The notes: a model not told the origin generated them from the sequence alone. A stretch of DNA of 64,000 nucleotides from Oceanobacillus manasiensis (GCF_000724085.1 NZ_CCDL010000002.1:310001-374000), one strand, 5' to 3'. Shown: positions 26,891 through 37,162, counted from the first letter of the stretch. Numbers and translations: made by a program.

Positions 26891-28072
26891 ATGAAGCCAA
26901 ATAAGAAGTCGATCCTTTTCCTAACTGTTTTTTTCTGTTTATTGTTTGGACAAGCTTCGATAAGTGCATCGCCTGCGGTTAGTGAAGAAGATCCTAGCGA
27001 TAAGGTACTTGAAGAAGTCTCCTTAACAGAGGTACAGACCTATTGGACAGACTTGGTAAGTGAGTATGGCGGTTATCTTCCTGAATTGGAGAAGACGAGT
27101 GTATATGAATTTATTAAAGATAACGGTGAACTCTCTGTTAAAAATGCAATAAATGGGCTGTTGCAATTTTTGTTTCATGAACTCATTATAAACGGAAAAT
27201 TGTTAGGTCTATTAATTATGCTTATCTTGTTTTCGGTTCTTTTACAAACGATGCATAATGCCTTTGAAAAAAGCTCTGTTAGTAAAATTGCCTACTTTGT
27301 GGTCTATATTGTTTTAATATTTATTGCATTGAACAGCTTTTATCTCGCTGTTTCCTATGCCAAGGAAGCCATTGATACGATGAGTAGCTTCATGATTGCC
27401 TTACTCCCATTAATACTTGGATTAATGGCTACCTTTGGGAACATAGTTTCGGTTTCGTTTTTTCATCCAATCATTATTTTCCTAGTAAATTTTAGCGGTA
27501 TTCTCGTCTCCACTATCATTTTACCGCTATTATTTTTATCAGCTCTCCTGCTGATTGTTAGTAGTCTTAGTGAAAATTATAAAGTAACACATCTTGCAAA
27601 CCTGTTCAAAACAGTTGGGTTAGGGATACTTGGTGTCTTTTTTACGATATTTCTTGGGGTTATGTCCGTCCAAGGTGCCACCAGTGCAATACAGGATGGT
27701 GTTGCAATGAAAACTGCGAAGTTTATTACAGGTAATTTTATCCCTGTAGTTGGCAGAACATTCACGGACGCAGCAGACACCATTCTCAGTGCCTCTTTAC
27801 TATTGAAAAATGCAGTAGGATTAGTCGGTTTACTACTCATTGTATTTATTGCTTTATTCCCTGCATTAAAAATTTTTGCGATCGCGCTCATTTATAAAAT
27901 TGCAGCAGCAATATTACAGCCCCTAGGCGATGGGCCAGTTATTTCAAGCATTAATACGATCAGTAAATATATCGTATATATTCTAGCATGCCTGCTGGCT
28001 GTGTCGTTTATGTTTTTATTAGCGATTGTAATTATAGTCATAGCTAGTAATTTAACGCTGCTTTTACGATAG
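26891..28072 (+). CDS. spoIIIAE: Stage III sporulation protein AE
   Basis: The 393-residue polytopic membrane protein has a cleavable signal peptide (MKPNKKSILFLTVFFCLLFGQASISA) and about seven further helices from residue 95. The typical VSFFHPIIIFLVNFSG and GPVISSINTISKYIVYILAC blocks are present. It may form a transport-like component of the SpoIIIA complex. GGGGGAAG precedes the ATG, and it is followed after one base by spoIIIAF. Confidence 0.95.
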   Translation: MKPNKKSILFLTVFFCLLFGQASISASPAVSEEDPSDKVLEEVSLTEVQTYWTDLVSEYGGYLPELEKTSVYEFIKDNGELSVKNAINGLLQFLFHELIINGKLLGLLIMLILFSVLLQTMHNAFEKSSVSKIAYFVVYIVLIFIALNSFYLAVSYAKEAIDTMSSFMIALLPLILGLMATFGNIVSVSFFHPIIIFLVNFSGILVSTIILPLLFLSALLLIVSSLSENYKVTHLANLFKTVGLGILGVFFTIFLGVMSVQGATSAIQDGVAMKTAKFITGNFIPVVGRTFTDAADTILSASLLLKNAVGLVGLLLIVFIALFPALKIFAIALIYKIAAAILQPLGDGPVISSINTISKYIVYILACLLAVSFMFLLAIVIIVIASNLTLLLR

Positions 28073-28073
28073 G

Positions 28074-28706
28074 ATGATGAAAATGGATGCTTTAATTCAA
28101 TGGGTTACCCAAATTATCATATTTGTACTACTAGCTACCATAATAGATCTATTAATGCCCTCCACCTCCATGAAGAAATACATCAAGTTAATTGTAGGGT
28201 TAATTTTAATTTTGATCCTGTTAAAACCTGTTTTCTATTTATTTCAAATCGATATTGGAAGCCAGTTAAACCGTTCATTTCAGCAGGTGATACAGCAGGG
28301 AAATGAGGGGGAAGATGTAAAAAGTTTAATCGAATTTCAAAAAAGTGAAATAGAAACATCACAGTCTGCATATATTTTAGAACAAATGGCTGTCCAACTT
28401 ACGGATCTTGCACAGGATCCATTACTGGTGGACTATCAGGTCGAGATTACAGATATAAGCTTCTTGTTTTCACAGGAAGGGGAGATATCATTCGAAGTTC
28501 TCGATGAGGTCATTGTTAGTATAAGAGAAATAGAAGAAGATGGGGAGGGAGCAGTGAGTATAGTTGAAGATGTGGTAATTAACACGGAAGAGCGAGCAGT
28601 CACAAAAGATAATGAAGAAGAAAAACAAATAGTAAGTCTGTTAAGAGATGTTTGGGATTTACAAGAGAAAGATCTGACCATCATTTGGGAGGGAGGGGCA
28701 TCTTGA
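28074..28706 (+). CDS. spoIIIAF: Stage III sporulation protein AF
   Basis: The 210-residue protein has two N-terminal transmembrane helices (about 10-27 and 37-55) and an extracytoplasmic ring-building-like domain with the conserved QVEITDISF segment. The tail is strongly acidic. Three in-frame ATG codons occur in the first four positions, so the exact start is uncertain by up to nine bases. Its TGA overlaps the spoIIIAG TTG start (TTGA). Confidence 0.93.
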   Translation: MMKMDALIQWVTQIIIFVLLATIIDLLMPSTSMKKYIKLIVGLILILILLKPVFYLFQIDIGSQLNRSFQQVIQQGNEGEDVKSLIEFQKSEIETSQSAYILEQMAVQLTDLAQDPLLVDYQVEITDISFLFSQEGEISFEVLDEVIVSIREIEEDGEGAVSIVEDVVINTEERAVTKDNEEEKQIVSLLRDVWDLQEKDLTIIWEGGAS

Positions 28707-29332
28707 AACAACTACTGGATAAACTTTTTAAAAATGGAGCCAAAGGTTCTTCAAAAAAGACAGGCTATATGCTTATTCTTGCACTTGGTGGTCTGATGTT
28801 AATCATTGTAGGAAATTTATTTACTTCTTCCAATGAGGCACCACCACAGCAAGAGATAACGCACAACCTGGGTGATGAATCTGAAGAAACTGCTAAACAG
28901 GTTAAATCAAATGAAGACATGACCACTTCGGACATCTCGGAATTGGAAGAAAGCTATAAAAAAGACTTGGAATCCATGCTAAATAATATAAAAGGTGTAT
29001 CAGAAGCCGAGGTAATGGTTAATCTTGAATCAACTAAAATTAAAGTCTATGAAAAAAATCTCATTTTTGGCCAGCAATCAACAGATGAATCAGACAAAAA
29101 TGGTGGCACAAGAAAGGTACAGGACAGTACGGAAGAAGCACAAACTGTATTAGTCAGGCAAGGTGAAGGGGAAGTTCCATTGCTTATCCAAACAAAAAAA
29201 CCTGAAGTAAGAGGGGTATTTGTTGTCGCCAAGGGAGCCGATCACGCTTCAGTTAAAAATTGGATAGTAGAATCAACATCCCGCGTACTTGATGTTCCAA
29301 CACATAGAGTTTCAGTAATGCCAAAGAATTAA
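28703..29332 (+). CDS. spoIIIAG: Stage III sporulation protein AG
   Basis: SpoIIIAG forms the large oligomeric ring of the channel in the intermembrane space. The protein has ~209 residues, with TTG 28703 as start (LKQLLDKLFKNGAKG) behind GGGAGGGAGGGG; the longer frame from 28652 lies inside spoIIIAF. One transmembrane helix (about 20-42) is followed by a linker and the ring-building KH-like domain with LNNIKGVSEAEVMVNLEST and VRGVFVVAKGADH. Confidence 0.94.
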   Translation: MKQLLDKLFKNGAKGSSKKTGYMLILALGGLMLIIVGNLFTSSNEAPPQQEITHNLGDESEETAKQVKSNEDMTTSDISELEESYKKDLESMLNNIKGVSEAEVMVNLESTKIKVYEKNLIFGQQSTDESDKNGGTRKVQDSTEEAQTVLVRQGEGEVPLLIQTKKPEVRGVFVVAKGADHASVKNWIVESTSRVLDVPTHRVSVMPKN

Positions 29333-29347
29333 AGGGAGGAAGAAATA

Positions 29348-29929
29348 ATGTTAAAAAAGCAAACTGTTTGGTTATTAACAATGTTAAGTCTCATGATTGT
29401 ACTGAGTGTGTATTACATGACCTCACCTGATAGTGAAGATCTCGCCTACCTAAATAATGGACAAGGTGATTCTGAAGAAGCCGCTTCAACTGATCCGTCT
29501 GATCAAGATGGTGATGCAACAGAAGATGGAACAGAAGTGGATAGTATTTCCAACTTAGGTGAAAATGAATTATTTACTACGATTAGAATGGAGCTAAACG
29601 ATAAAAGAAGTATGACAAAAGATCGTTTAAAAGATATTGTTGCTTCAAGTTCAAGTTCACCTGAAGAAAAAGATGATGCTTTGAAAGAAATTGACGTAAT
29701 CGAAGAGGTATCAACGAAAGAGACAATTTTGGAAAAGAGTATTTTAGATTCTGGTGAGTACCCAGATGTTCTTGTTCGCTCTGAGGATAATAAGGTCCAT
29801 GTACATGTGAGAGCAGATGAATTGTCACCAACTGAGGCTAATAATATCATGCAATTAGTTAGAGACGAATTTGACAGAGACATGGTGGTTGATGTTAACT
29901 TCCAGCCAGCAAGCAGTGAAGAAGAGTAA
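29348..29929 (+). CDS. spoIIIAH: Stage III sporulation protein AH
   Basis: The 193-residue protein begins with one membrane helix (WLLTMLSLMIVLSVYYM) and an acidic linker, and ends in a YscJ/FliF-like domain (about 95-190). That domain includes ETILEKSILDSGEYPDVLVRSEDNKVHVHV. It pairs with SpoIIQ from the forespore to join the two membranes. AGGGAGGAAG precedes the ATG. This is the last gene of the operon. Confidence 0.95.
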   Translation: MLKKQTVWLLTMLSLMIVLSVYYMTSPDSEDLAYLNNGQGDSEEAASTDPSDQDGDATEDGTEVDSISNLGENELFTTIRMELNDKRSMTKDRLKDIVASSSSSPEEKDDALKEIDVIEEVSTKETILEKSILDSGEYPDVLVRSEDNKVHVHVRADELSPTEANNIMQLVRDEFDRDMVVDVNFQPASSEEE

Positions 29930-29934
29930 TAAAG

Positions 29935-29969
29935 AAAAAATCCGGATATCAACTTATGTCCGGATTTTT
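29935..29969 (+). terminator. spoIIIA operon terminator
   Basis: AATCCGGA (29939-29946) pairs with TCCGGATT (29959-29966), with flanking A and T runs. The next 260 bases up to 30233 contain no gene that I can see. Confidence 0.85.
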
Positions 29970-30233
29970 ACTTGTTTTAATATTAAATTGTATCTTTAAA
30001 GGAGTTCATCTAAGGGTGAATTTTTCGTTTGATGAATGTCACTAAATGTATGAGCCTGTCTATACATTGATAATCAGCATAGCCAGTTACTTCTTTAAAA
30101 AAATTTTAATATTTTCAATAAATATACTACATAGTGTTCTAGTTTTCTCATTAAATCGTTTATACTTATATTAAAGGTTACAAATTAATAAAAAATAAGA
30201 AAGGCAACGCGTTCTTAAGGAAGGGGATTTCTT

Positions 30234-30821
30234 TTGACATTAGTAATAAGTATTATATTTTTAATGATCGTAGTATATCATGCTGTGCGATTCATCCACT
30301 TGCTAATTAAGATGAGGAAGAAAGTAGTCTTTCCGGTTAATGAAAATGAAATTTCATGTGTAAGGAAACACCCATTAAAGCCAGTTTCTCCCCCAACATA
30401 TAAAAAGCAGAGATTTGGTATTATTTTATACGTGGTATTCCTTTTGTATTTGCTAGGTCTTCTAATTGCTGCGCTGGCCTTTAATAACCTGGCAATCTTA
30501 ATAATCTCGATAGTTATATTTATTAACTTTCATGGTTTATTAAATATGTGTGCGATCATCGAGGACGGGGTCATAATAGGAAGTCGCTTTGTCCGCTGGA
30601 AACATATTAAATCTTTTCAATTTAAGCAAATAGATATGAACCATCGCTATTATGGTCATGATAAAAAGGTAAATGAATCGGGATATGAATTAGTCATTAA
30701 GCGACGATATTTCGTTTCACATTGTATTGTGGTATCCGAGGAAATGAAAGATAGGGTTTCAGATCTTCTAAGAGAACAAGGAAAGATTGAAGAAGAATCA
30801 TTGCAGCCACAAGAAGTGTAG
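30234..30821 (+). CDS. Membrane protein of unknown function
   Basis: The 195-residue protein is not firmly recognised. It has an N-terminal hydrophobic helix (3-23), two closely spaced helices (about 62-83 and 86-103) and a C-terminal soluble part. That part contains IIEDGVIIGSRFVRWKHIKSFQFKQID, a pattern (Gly-x-Ile-...-W-x-x-I) seen in DUF5673/PH-like domains of small membrane proteins; that similarity is only suggestive. Translation starts at TTG behind AAGGAAGGGG. It is a single gene between spoIIIA and accB. Confidence 0.75.
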   Translation: MTLVISIIFLMIVVYHAVRFIHLLIKMRKKVVFPVNENEISCVRKHPLKPVSPPTYKKQRFGIILYVVFLLYLLGLLIAALAFNNLAILIISIVIFINFHGLLNMCAIIEDGVIIGSRFVRWKHIKSFQFKQIDMNHRYYGHDKKVNESGYELVIKRRYFVSHCIVVSEEMKDRVSDLLREQGKIEEESLQPQEV

Positions 30822-30977
30822 GTAAGCATCATATCAGCCTTTTTACATCATTTCGAATGTATCAGCCTGAAGCAATAGTGGAATTATCTTGATGTTTCCC
30901 ATACATTTATCGTACTATATTAAGAGGAGTTATTAGTACCTAATATTAAAGTTATAGAAATGAAAGGGTGCCTGAAA

Positions 30978-31475
30978 ATGTTAAAGGTAGAAGAAATACG
31001 TGAGATAATCAAATTAATTGATGAGTCATCTATTGATGAATTTTCCTATGAAACAAACGGAACTACTGTAAAGATGAAAAAAAATAAAGAGACAGGAGCG
31101 CCAACAGTTTCAGCACCTGCACCTACTGTGTCAGCACCAGTCTCCGCTAAAAGTGAAGAAGTAGTAACTACAACTGAAATTCCAGCTCAGCCTGAGCAGG
31201 AAGTATCGAAAAATGAGGAAGAAAGCAAAGCGTATGATTATGAAATTGTTTCACCAATGGTAGGAACATTCTATATTGCTCCGACCCCTGAAAGTGATCC
31301 TTTTGTAAAAAACGGTAGCAAGGTAGAACCATCTACTGTAGTGTGCATTGTGGAAGCAATGAAATTATTTAACGAAATTGAAGCCGAAGTAAAGGGAGAA
31401 ATTGTGGAAATTCTTGTAAACAATGGCGAACTAGTAGAATATGGACAGCCGTTGTTTAGAGTAACCACGAAGTAA
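30978..31475 (+). CDS. accB: Acetyl-CoA carboxylase biotin carboxyl carrier protein
   Basis: The 165-residue carrier brings carboxybiotin from AccC to the transferase for malonyl-CoA synthesis. The C-terminal biotinyl domain has the modified lysine in [16 protein letters not shown] Pro/Ala/Ser-rich linker ([14 protein letters not shown]) separates it from the N-terminal segment. ATG 30978 ([11 protein letters not shown]) fits the family start and has AAAGGG upstream; ATG 30960 has no site. It is followed by accC. Confidence 0.95.
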   Translation: MLKVEEIREIIKLIDESSIDEFSYETNGTTVKMKKNKETGAPTVSAPAPTVSAPVSAKSEEVVTTTEIPAQPEQEVSKNEEESKAYDYEIVSPMVGTFYIAPTPESDPFVKNGSKVEPSTVVCIVEAMKLFNEIEAEVKGEIVEILVNNGELVEYGQPLFRVTTK

Positions 31476-31488
31476 GGGGATGTATGGT

Positions 31489-32847
31489 GTGATTAAGAGA
31501 TTATTGATTGCTAATAGAGGAGAAATAGCTGTAAGGATTATTCGTGCCTGTAAAGAAATGGGCATTGAAACAATTGCTGTGTACTCCGAAGCAGATAAGG
31601 AAGCATTGCATGTCCAAATGGCAGATGAAGCGTACTGTATAGGACCAACTTTATCGAAGGACAGTTACCTCAACTTTACAAATATTATGAGTGTAGCAAC
31701 ATCTACTGAAGTTGACGCGATTCATCCAGGATATGGTTTTTTAGCAGAGAATGCTGACTTTGCAGAGATATGTAGAGCTTGTAATATTACGTTTGTTGGG
31801 CCAACTCCAGAAGCCATTCAGAAAATGGGAATTAAGGATGTTGCAAGAGAAACAATGAAGCAAGCAAACGTTCCCATTGTTCCTGGCTCTGACGGTATTA
31901 TTGAAAATGAAGAGCAAGCAAAAGAATTGGCTATGCAAATTGGCTACCCAATTATAATTAAAGCAACTGCTGGTGGTGGCGGTAAAGGGATTCGTGTTGC
32001 GCGAACTGAAGAAGAGTTAGTGAAAGGTATTCAGATTACCCAAAATGAAGCTGAAACAGCATTTGGGAACCCTGGCGTATACCTAGAAAAGTACATTGAA
32101 GATTTCCGACATGTAGAAATTCAAGTGTTGGCAGATCGACACGGAAATGTAGTACACTTAGGGGAGAGAGACTGTACCATACAGCGTCGTCTTCAAAAAC
32201 TGGTTGAAGAAACACCATCCCCAGCTTTAACCGAAGATATACGGAAAAAAATGGGTGAAGCATCTGTGAAAGCGGCGATGGCGGTTAATTATGAAGGTGC
32301 AGGTACCATTGAATATATCTTTGACAGAAGCACAAAAGAGTTTTATTTTATGGAAATGAACACCCGGATCCAAGTAGAACATCCAGTGACAGAGCAAGTA
32401 ACTGGCGTAGATCTAATTAAAGAACAAATAAAAATTGCCAATAACGAAGAGCTCTCCTTTAAACAAGAAGACATTGAGTTTAATGGATGGGCAATTGAAT
32501 GTAGAATCAATGCAGAGAACCCTTTTAAAAATTTCATGCCTTCAGCAGGTGAAATTGACATGTATTTAACACCAGGTGGGTTAGGTGTAAGGGTAGACTC
32601 AGCTGCGTATCCAGGTTACTATATACCGCCTTATTATGATTCTATGGTAGCCAAACTAATAACGTTTGGTGCAACACGTAAAGAAGCGATTGATCGTATG
32701 AGAAGAGCACTTGATGAATTTGTTATTGAGGGAGTGCATACAACGATTCCATTCCACCGTCAGTTGATGGAACATGAAGTTTTCACACAAGGTGATTTCA
32801 ATACAAAGTTTCTTGAAGATCACCCGATCTTGGAGAAAAGTGAATAG
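31489..32847 (+). CDS. accC: Biotin carboxylase subunit of acetyl-CoA carboxylase
   Basis: This ATP-grasp enzyme carboxylates biotin on AccB. It has ~452 residues: IKRLLIANRGEIAVRIIRACKE at the N-terminus, the glycine-rich ATP loop KATAGGGGKGIRVA, RDCTIQRRLQKLVEE, and the metal-binding FMEMNTRIQVEHPVTE. GTG 31489 is favoured over ATG 31480, since AAGGGG ends right before the ATG and the family usually begins M-I-K-K-x-L-I-A-N-R-G. It lies downstream of accB and upstream of yqhY. Confidence 0.96.
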   Translation: MIKRLLIANRGEIAVRIIRACKEMGIETIAVYSEADKEALHVQMADEAYCIGPTLSKDSYLNFTNIMSVATSTEVDAIHPGYGFLAENADFAEICRACNITFVGPTPEAIQKMGIKDVARETMKQANVPIVPGSDGIIENEEQAKELAMQIGYPIIIKATAGGGGKGIRVARTEEELVKGIQITQNEAETAFGNPGVYLEKYIEDFRHVEIQVLADRHGNVVHLGERDCTIQRRLQKLVEETPSPALTEDIRKKMGEASVKAAMAVNYEGAGTIEYIFDRSTKEFYFMEMNTRIQVEHPVTEQVTGVDLIKEQIKIANNEELSFKQEDIEFNGWAIECRINAENPFKNFMPSAGEIDMYLTPGGLGVRVDSAAYPGYYIPPYYDSMVAKLITFGATRKEAIDRMRRALDEFVIEGVHTTIPFHRQLMEHEVFTQGDFNTKFLEDHPILEKSE

Positions 32848-32878
32848 AAGAAAGAATTAATAAAGGAGTGGTGAGACG

Positions 32879-33277
32879 ATGAGTGAACAGCCTTTGTTAA
32901 ACGTAAGTGATGATACAAGTCTTGGAGACGTGGAAATTGCACCAGAAGTGATTGAAGTTATTGCTGGTATTGCAGCCGCTGAAACAGATGGTCTTTATGC
33001 AATGCGAGGAAACTTTGCATCTGGTGTAGCAGAACGCTTTGGTAAAAAAGCACATAGTAAAGGTGTAAAAGTAGAGCTTACAGAAAATGGCATTTTGATT
33101 GATCTCTACGTTATCTTGCATTATGGTGTCTCCATTCCACAGGTTGCTCAAAATATACAGACCAATATTCGTCAAGCACTTAAAAATATGACAGCATTAG
33201 AAATTGATGAAATAAATATTCATGTAGTTGGCATCCAAATGGATATTAAAGAAGAGCATGACCATTCCGGAGAATAA
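32879..33277 (+). CDS. yqhY: Asp23/Gls24 family protein YqhY
   Basis: The 132-residue cytoplasmic protein has a single Asp23 domain: EVIEVIAGIAAAETDGLYAMRG and ILHYGVSIPQVAQNIQTNIRQAL are the family hallmarks. YqhY is functionally linked to acetyl-CoA carboxylase in B. subtilis, and its loss there selects acc suppressor mutations; the same accB-accC-yqhY order is kept here. AAGGAGTGGTGAGACG precedes the ATG. Confidence 0.92.
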   Translation: MSEQPLLNVSDDTSLGDVEIAPEVIEVIAGIAAAETDGLYAMRGNFASGVAERFGKKAHSKGVKVELTENGILIDLYVILHYGVSIPQVAQNIQTNIRQALKNMTALEIDEINIHVVGIQMDIKEEHDHSGE

Positions 33278-33288
33278 GGAAATGCTTT

Positions 33289-33328
33289 GGACAGGATCAG
33301 AAAGTAACTTCTTCTGGTCCTGTTTTTT
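33289..33328 (+). terminator. accB-accC-yqhY terminator
   Basis: CAGGATCAGAA pairs with TTCTGGTCCTG (one G-T pair), followed by six T residues. Confidence 0.8.
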
Positions 33329-33452
33329 ATATTTCTAATTCCATTTTTAGGAAAGGAATTGTTAGTACATAGTTTATTTGATTGATTGTAGCATTGGAAT
33401 TTTAATCATGTTATGATTTGTAGAAGATAAGGATAAAAGGAGCTAATTTAGA

Positions 33453-33833
33453 ATGAATAGACATACAGCAAGGGAGAAAGCATTTCAAATACTCTTCCAA
33501 TTAGACATAAATGATAATGAACCGAAACAAGCTATTGCTGAGTTTCTTGAATCAGAAGAGAACGATGCTTTTTTATCAATGCTTGTGGAAGGTGTGGCAT
33601 CACACAAAACGGAATTAGACCAGCTCATTTCCGATAACTTAGAGAACTGGAGTTTACAACGGATTGCCTCTGTAGAAAAAACCATTATAAGAATTGCTGC
33701 ATTTGAAATGAAGTATCTAGAAGACATCCCAGTCAACGTGTCTATAAATGAAGCCGTAGAACTAGCTAATACATACGGTGATGATAAATCAGGAAAGTTT
33801 ATTAATGGCGTATTATCAAAGATAAATAATTAA
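33453..33833 (+). CDS. nusB: Transcription antitermination factor NusB
   Basis: This 126-residue all-helical protein works with NusE in rRNA antitermination. It begins [21 protein letters not shown] and ends with the conserved [40 protein letters not shown] lies upstream of the ATG. It starts the nusB-folD-xseA-xseB-ispA cluster. Confidence 0.96.
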   Translation: MNRHTAREKAFQILFQLDINDNEPKQAIAEFLESEENDAFLSMLVEGVASHKTELDQLISDNLENWSLQRIASVEKTIIRIAAFEMKYLEDIPVNVSINEAVELANTYGDDKSGKFINGVLSKINN

Positions 33834-33851
33834 ATAAAGGGGAAGTAATCA

Positions 33852-34703
33852 ATGGCTGCAGAAATTATTAGCGGAAGAGACTTAGCACATGAAATGAGAC
33901 AGGAAATGAAACAGAAGGTAACAGAGCTAAATGAGCGTGATATTTATCCAAAATTGAGCGTTATTCTGGTTGGAGATAATCCTGCTTCAAAAAGCTATGT
34001 TAATGGCAAAAAGAAGGCGTGCAAAGAGACAGGAATTCTTTCAGATGTAATAGAATTGGCTAGTGACACGACAGAAGCACAATTGCTGCAGCAAATTGAA
34101 ATTCTTAATGAGGATCCAACAGTACACGGTATTCTTGTTCAATTACCACTTCCAAAGCAAATTAGGGAACAAAAAGTAATTGACACCATTTCTTATGAAA
34201 AGGATGTAGATGGTTTTCATCCAATAAACATTGGTCGAATGATGACTGGAGAGGATGCGTTTTTACCATGCACACCGTTCGGCATTATAACAATGTTAAA
34301 ATCAAAAAACATTCAAATTGCTGGAAAACACGCAGTCGTGGTAGGGCGAAGCAATATTGTTGGTAAACCAGTGGGCCAATTACTTTTAAATGAAGATGCT
34401 ACTGTTACATATTGTCACTCTAAAACAAAAAACCTAAAGCAAATAACACAGCAAGCTGACATCCTTATTGCTGCAGTAGGCAAAGTTAATGCCATTGGCT
34501 CAGAAGATATTAAGGAAGATGCTGTTGTAATTGATGTTGGTATTAACCGACTAGAAGATGGCTCATTGACAGGGGATGTAGATTTTGAAGCAGCTAAGGA
34601 AAAGGCTTCATACATAACACCGGTTCCACGGGGAGTTGGCCCTATGACGATTACGATGTTGCTTGAGAATACAATCAAAGCAGCAAAAGGACTGACGAAA
34701 TAG
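33852..34703 (+). CDS. folD: Bifunctional methylene-THF dehydrogenase / methenyl-THF cyclohydrolase
   Basis: FolD interconverts 5,10-methylene-THF and 10-formyl-THF. The 283 residues contain the active-site lysine region SKSYVNGKKKACKETGI, HGILVQLPLPKQI, KDVDGFHPINIGRM and the NADP site VVGRSNIVGKPVGQLL, ending with PVPRGVGPMTITMLLENT. GGGGAAG precedes the ATG. It ends overlapping the GTG of xseA. Confidence 0.97.
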   Translation: MAAEIISGRDLAHEMRQEMKQKVTELNERDIYPKLSVILVGDNPASKSYVNGKKKACKETGILSDVIELASDTTEAQLLQQIEILNEDPTVHGILVQLPLPKQIREQKVIDTISYEKDVDGFHPINIGRMMTGEDAFLPCTPFGIITMLKSKNIQIAGKHAVVVGRSNIVGKPVGQLLLNEDATVTYCHSKTKNLKQITQQADILIAAVGKVNAIGSEDIKEDAVVIDVGINRLEDGSLTGDVDFEAAKEKASYITPVPRGVGPMTITMLLENTIKAAKGLTK

Positions 34704-36055
34704 TGAACGACAAGTATTTAACTGTCACTGCATTGACAAGGTATCTGAAACGAAAAATGGACACAGATCCCCACTTGAGAAATGTATGGCTTAGAGGGGA
34801 GATCTCAAACTTTAAGCAGCATAGTCGTGGTCATATGTACATGACTATCAAAGATGATCAAGCAAGAATGCAGTCTGTCATGTTTGCTGGTAATAATCGA
34901 ACGTTAAAATTCAGGCCAGAAAATGGAATGAATGTGTTAATAAAAGGTGAGATAAGTGTTTATGAAGCACATGGGCAGTATCAGCTGTACATCCAACACA
35001 TGGAACCAGATGGAATAGGTGCATTATATCTTGCTTATGAGCAACTGAAAGAAAAGTTGAGCAAACAAGGATACTTTAATTCGGAATATAAAAAAACACT
35101 GCCATTGTTTCCTGAACGTATTGGTATCATCACATCACCTACTGGTGCTGCGGTTAGGGATATAATTACCACAATTAAGAGACGATACCCCATTGCAGCG
35201 TTAACTGTTATCCCAGTTTTGGTTCAAGGTCCCAATGCAGCTAAATCTGTAGTGGAAGCCATTAATATTGCGAACAATCGTCACTCTTTTGATGTTCTAA
35301 TTGTTGGAAGGGGCGGCGGATCAATAGAAGAACTGTGGTGCTTTAATGAGGAAATTGTAGCAGAAGCTATCTTCAAGTCAGAAATTCCGATTATATCAGC
35401 GGTTGGTCATGAAACAGATAATACCATTAGTGACTTTGTTGCCGATGTACGAGCACCCACCCCAACAGCTGCTGGAGAAATTGCTGTACAGTCTCAAGTG
35501 GAGCTACAGGAAAGCATTAGAAAAAATCATAGAATTTTACAAAGGGAACTAGAAAGACTTCTACTTACGTACCAAAACCGCTTGAAACAATTGAGACAGT
35601 CATACGCATTCAAGTACCCAGAACAACTTGTTAAACAGAAAGAACAAGCATTAGATACAGCTGTAGAGTCTCTAACGAAGGCACTCTCTTACCAATTCAA
35701 AAGCTTGCAAGAGCGATATAAGAATTTGCATAATCGAATTGCCCTCCAACATCCAGAGGAGAAAATTGACCGAGCAGGTGCCCGACTTGCTGAGATAAGA
35801 AAAAGACAGAACATTAGTATGTCACAAATACTGCATAAAAAAACAATACAGTGGAATAGCCTAGTTGATAAGCTGACTTTACTGTCACCTTTAGAGACAA
35901 TGAAAAGAGGGTTTGCGCTTCCTTATGATGCAAAGGGAAGGTTAATTAAGTCCATTACAGATGTTGAGAAAAAGGACTTTATTGAATTAACGCTATCCGA
36001 TGGCAAGTTAAGCTGTCAGGTGCAGGATATCGAGGAGGAGAACAATGTCAGATAA
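34703..36055 (+). CDS. xseA: Exodeoxyribonuclease VII large subunit
   Basis: The 450-residue nuclease subunit has an N-terminal OB-fold ([24 protein letters not shown]) and the catalytic domain with [34 protein letters not shown] and [27 protein letters not shown] long coiled coil fills residues ~270-380. It starts at GTG sharing one base with the folD stop and overlaps xseB by 11 bp. With XseB it degrades single-stranded DNA. Confidence 0.96.
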   Translation: MNDKYLTVTALTRYLKRKMDTDPHLRNVWLRGEISNFKQHSRGHMYMTIKDDQARMQSVMFAGNNRTLKFRPENGMNVLIKGEISVYEAHGQYQLYIQHMEPDGIGALYLAYEQLKEKLSKQGYFNSEYKKTLPLFPERIGIITSPTGAAVRDIITTIKRRYPIAALTVIPVLVQGPNAAKSVVEAINIANNRHSFDVLIVGRGGGSIEELWCFNEEIVAEAIFKSEIPIISAVGHETDNTISDFVADVRAPTPTAAGEIAVQSQVELQESIRKNHRILQRELERLLLTYQNRLKQLRQSYAFKYPEQLVKQKEQALDTAVESLTKALSYQFKSLQERYKNLHNRIALQHPEEKIDRAGARLAEIRKRQNISMSQILHKKTIQWNSLVDKLTLLSPLETMKRGFALPYDAKGRLIKSITDVEKKDFIELTLSDGKLSCQVQDIEEENNVR

Positions 36056-36278
36056 ACAAGAGCTTTCATTTGAAGAGGCAATGAAGGAATTAGAGAACCT
36101 TGTTGAGAAATTGGAAGAAGGGGATGTCCCATTAGAAAAAGCCATTACTTACTATCAGGACGGAATGAAACTATCCAAGATTTGTAATGACAAGTTAAAA
36201 AACGTGCAAGAGAAGATGACAACGATTATGAATGAACAGGGAGATTTAGAGCCGTTTCTAGTAGAGGGGGAAGAATAA
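36045..36278 (+). CDS. xseB: Exodeoxyribonuclease VII small subunit
   Basis: The 77-residue helical protein contains the family signature [43 protein letters not shown] lies upstream of the ATG within xseA. It binds the coiled coil of XseA and is followed after 2 bp by ispA. Confidence 0.95.
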   Translation: MSDKQELSFEEAMKELENLVEKLEEGDVPLEKAITYYQDGMKLSKICNDKLKNVQEKMTTIMNEQGDLEPFLVEGEE

Positions 36279-36280
36279 AG

Positions 36281-37162
36281 TTGACGGATTTAAATTTGTA
36301 TATCCAGCAAAACAAGGATTTGGTACAAAAAGAATTAATGAAACAACTGGAAAAATTAGCTGTTCCTGAGGTTTTAAAGAAATCCATGCTTTATTCAATA
36401 GAAGCCGGTGGTAAGAGACTCAGGCCTATTCTCCTCCTAGCAAGCTACGAGGCGTTTGGGGGTAAACTTAATAAAGTTTTGCCAACTGCTGTGGCTCTTG
36501 AAATGGTGCATACCTATTCCCTTATCCATGATGACCTACCGGCTATGGATAATGATGACTTTCGTAGAGGAAAGCCAACAAATCATAAAGTTTTTAACGA
36601 AGCAACGGCGATTCTTGCTGGGGACGCACTACTTACATATAGCTTTGAAATAGTTGGCACAGATACAGGTCTTTCTAATGAACAAAGAATACGTCTAGTT
36701 AGGATGCTTGCGGAAGTAAGTGGACCTGCCGGCATGGTTGGTGGGCAATTACTTGACATGGAGGCAGAGGATCGCCCTCTAGCTCTTGAAGAGTTAGAAC
36801 GAGTTCACACGCTAAAAACTGGGGAGCTACTAAGGTTTGCCGTTTTTGCCGGTGCATATATTGCCGGTGCGAATTCAAAACAGTTAGCAGCATTAGAGAA
36901 ATTTGCTTACTATCTAGGTCTTATCTTCCAAGTTCAAGACGATATACTTGATGTAACGGGTGACCAAGAAAAGTTAGGAAAGCCTGTTGGCAGTGATGAA
37001 GGGAATCAGAAAAGTACATATCCTAAATTACTGGGGATTGATGGCGCCCAAACGAGGAAAAATCTTTATGTAGAAGAGGCTAAAAAAGCTTTGAAGCATG
37101 CTGGAGCAGAATATTCTATACTGATGGAACTAACTGATTATTTTAGCAATCGAGATCATTAA
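36281..37162 (+). CDS. ispA: Farnesyl diphosphate synthase (polyprenyl synthetase family)
   Basis: IspA condenses DMAPP/GPP with IPP to make farnesyl diphosphate. The 293 residues show the first aspartate-rich motif HDDLPAMDNDDFRRG and the second QVQDDILDVTGD, with GGKRLRP for substrate binding. It starts at TTG 36281, with AGAGGGGGAAG upstream. The usual next gene dxs is missing; a large non-coding RNA follows instead. Confidence 0.95.
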   Translation: MTDLNLYIQQNKDLVQKELMKQLEKLAVPEVLKKSMLYSIEAGGKRLRPILLLASYEAFGGKLNKVLPTAVALEMVHTYSLIHDDLPAMDNDDFRRGKPTNHKVFNEATAILAGDALLTYSFEIVGTDTGLSNEQRIRLVRMLAEVSGPAGMVGGQLLDMEAEDRPLALEELERVHTLKTGELLRFAVFAGAYIAGANSKQLAALEKFAYYLGLIFQVQDDILDVTGDQEKLGKPVGSDEGNQKSTYPKLLGIDGAQTRKNLYVEEAKKALKHAGAEYSILMELTDYFSNRDH

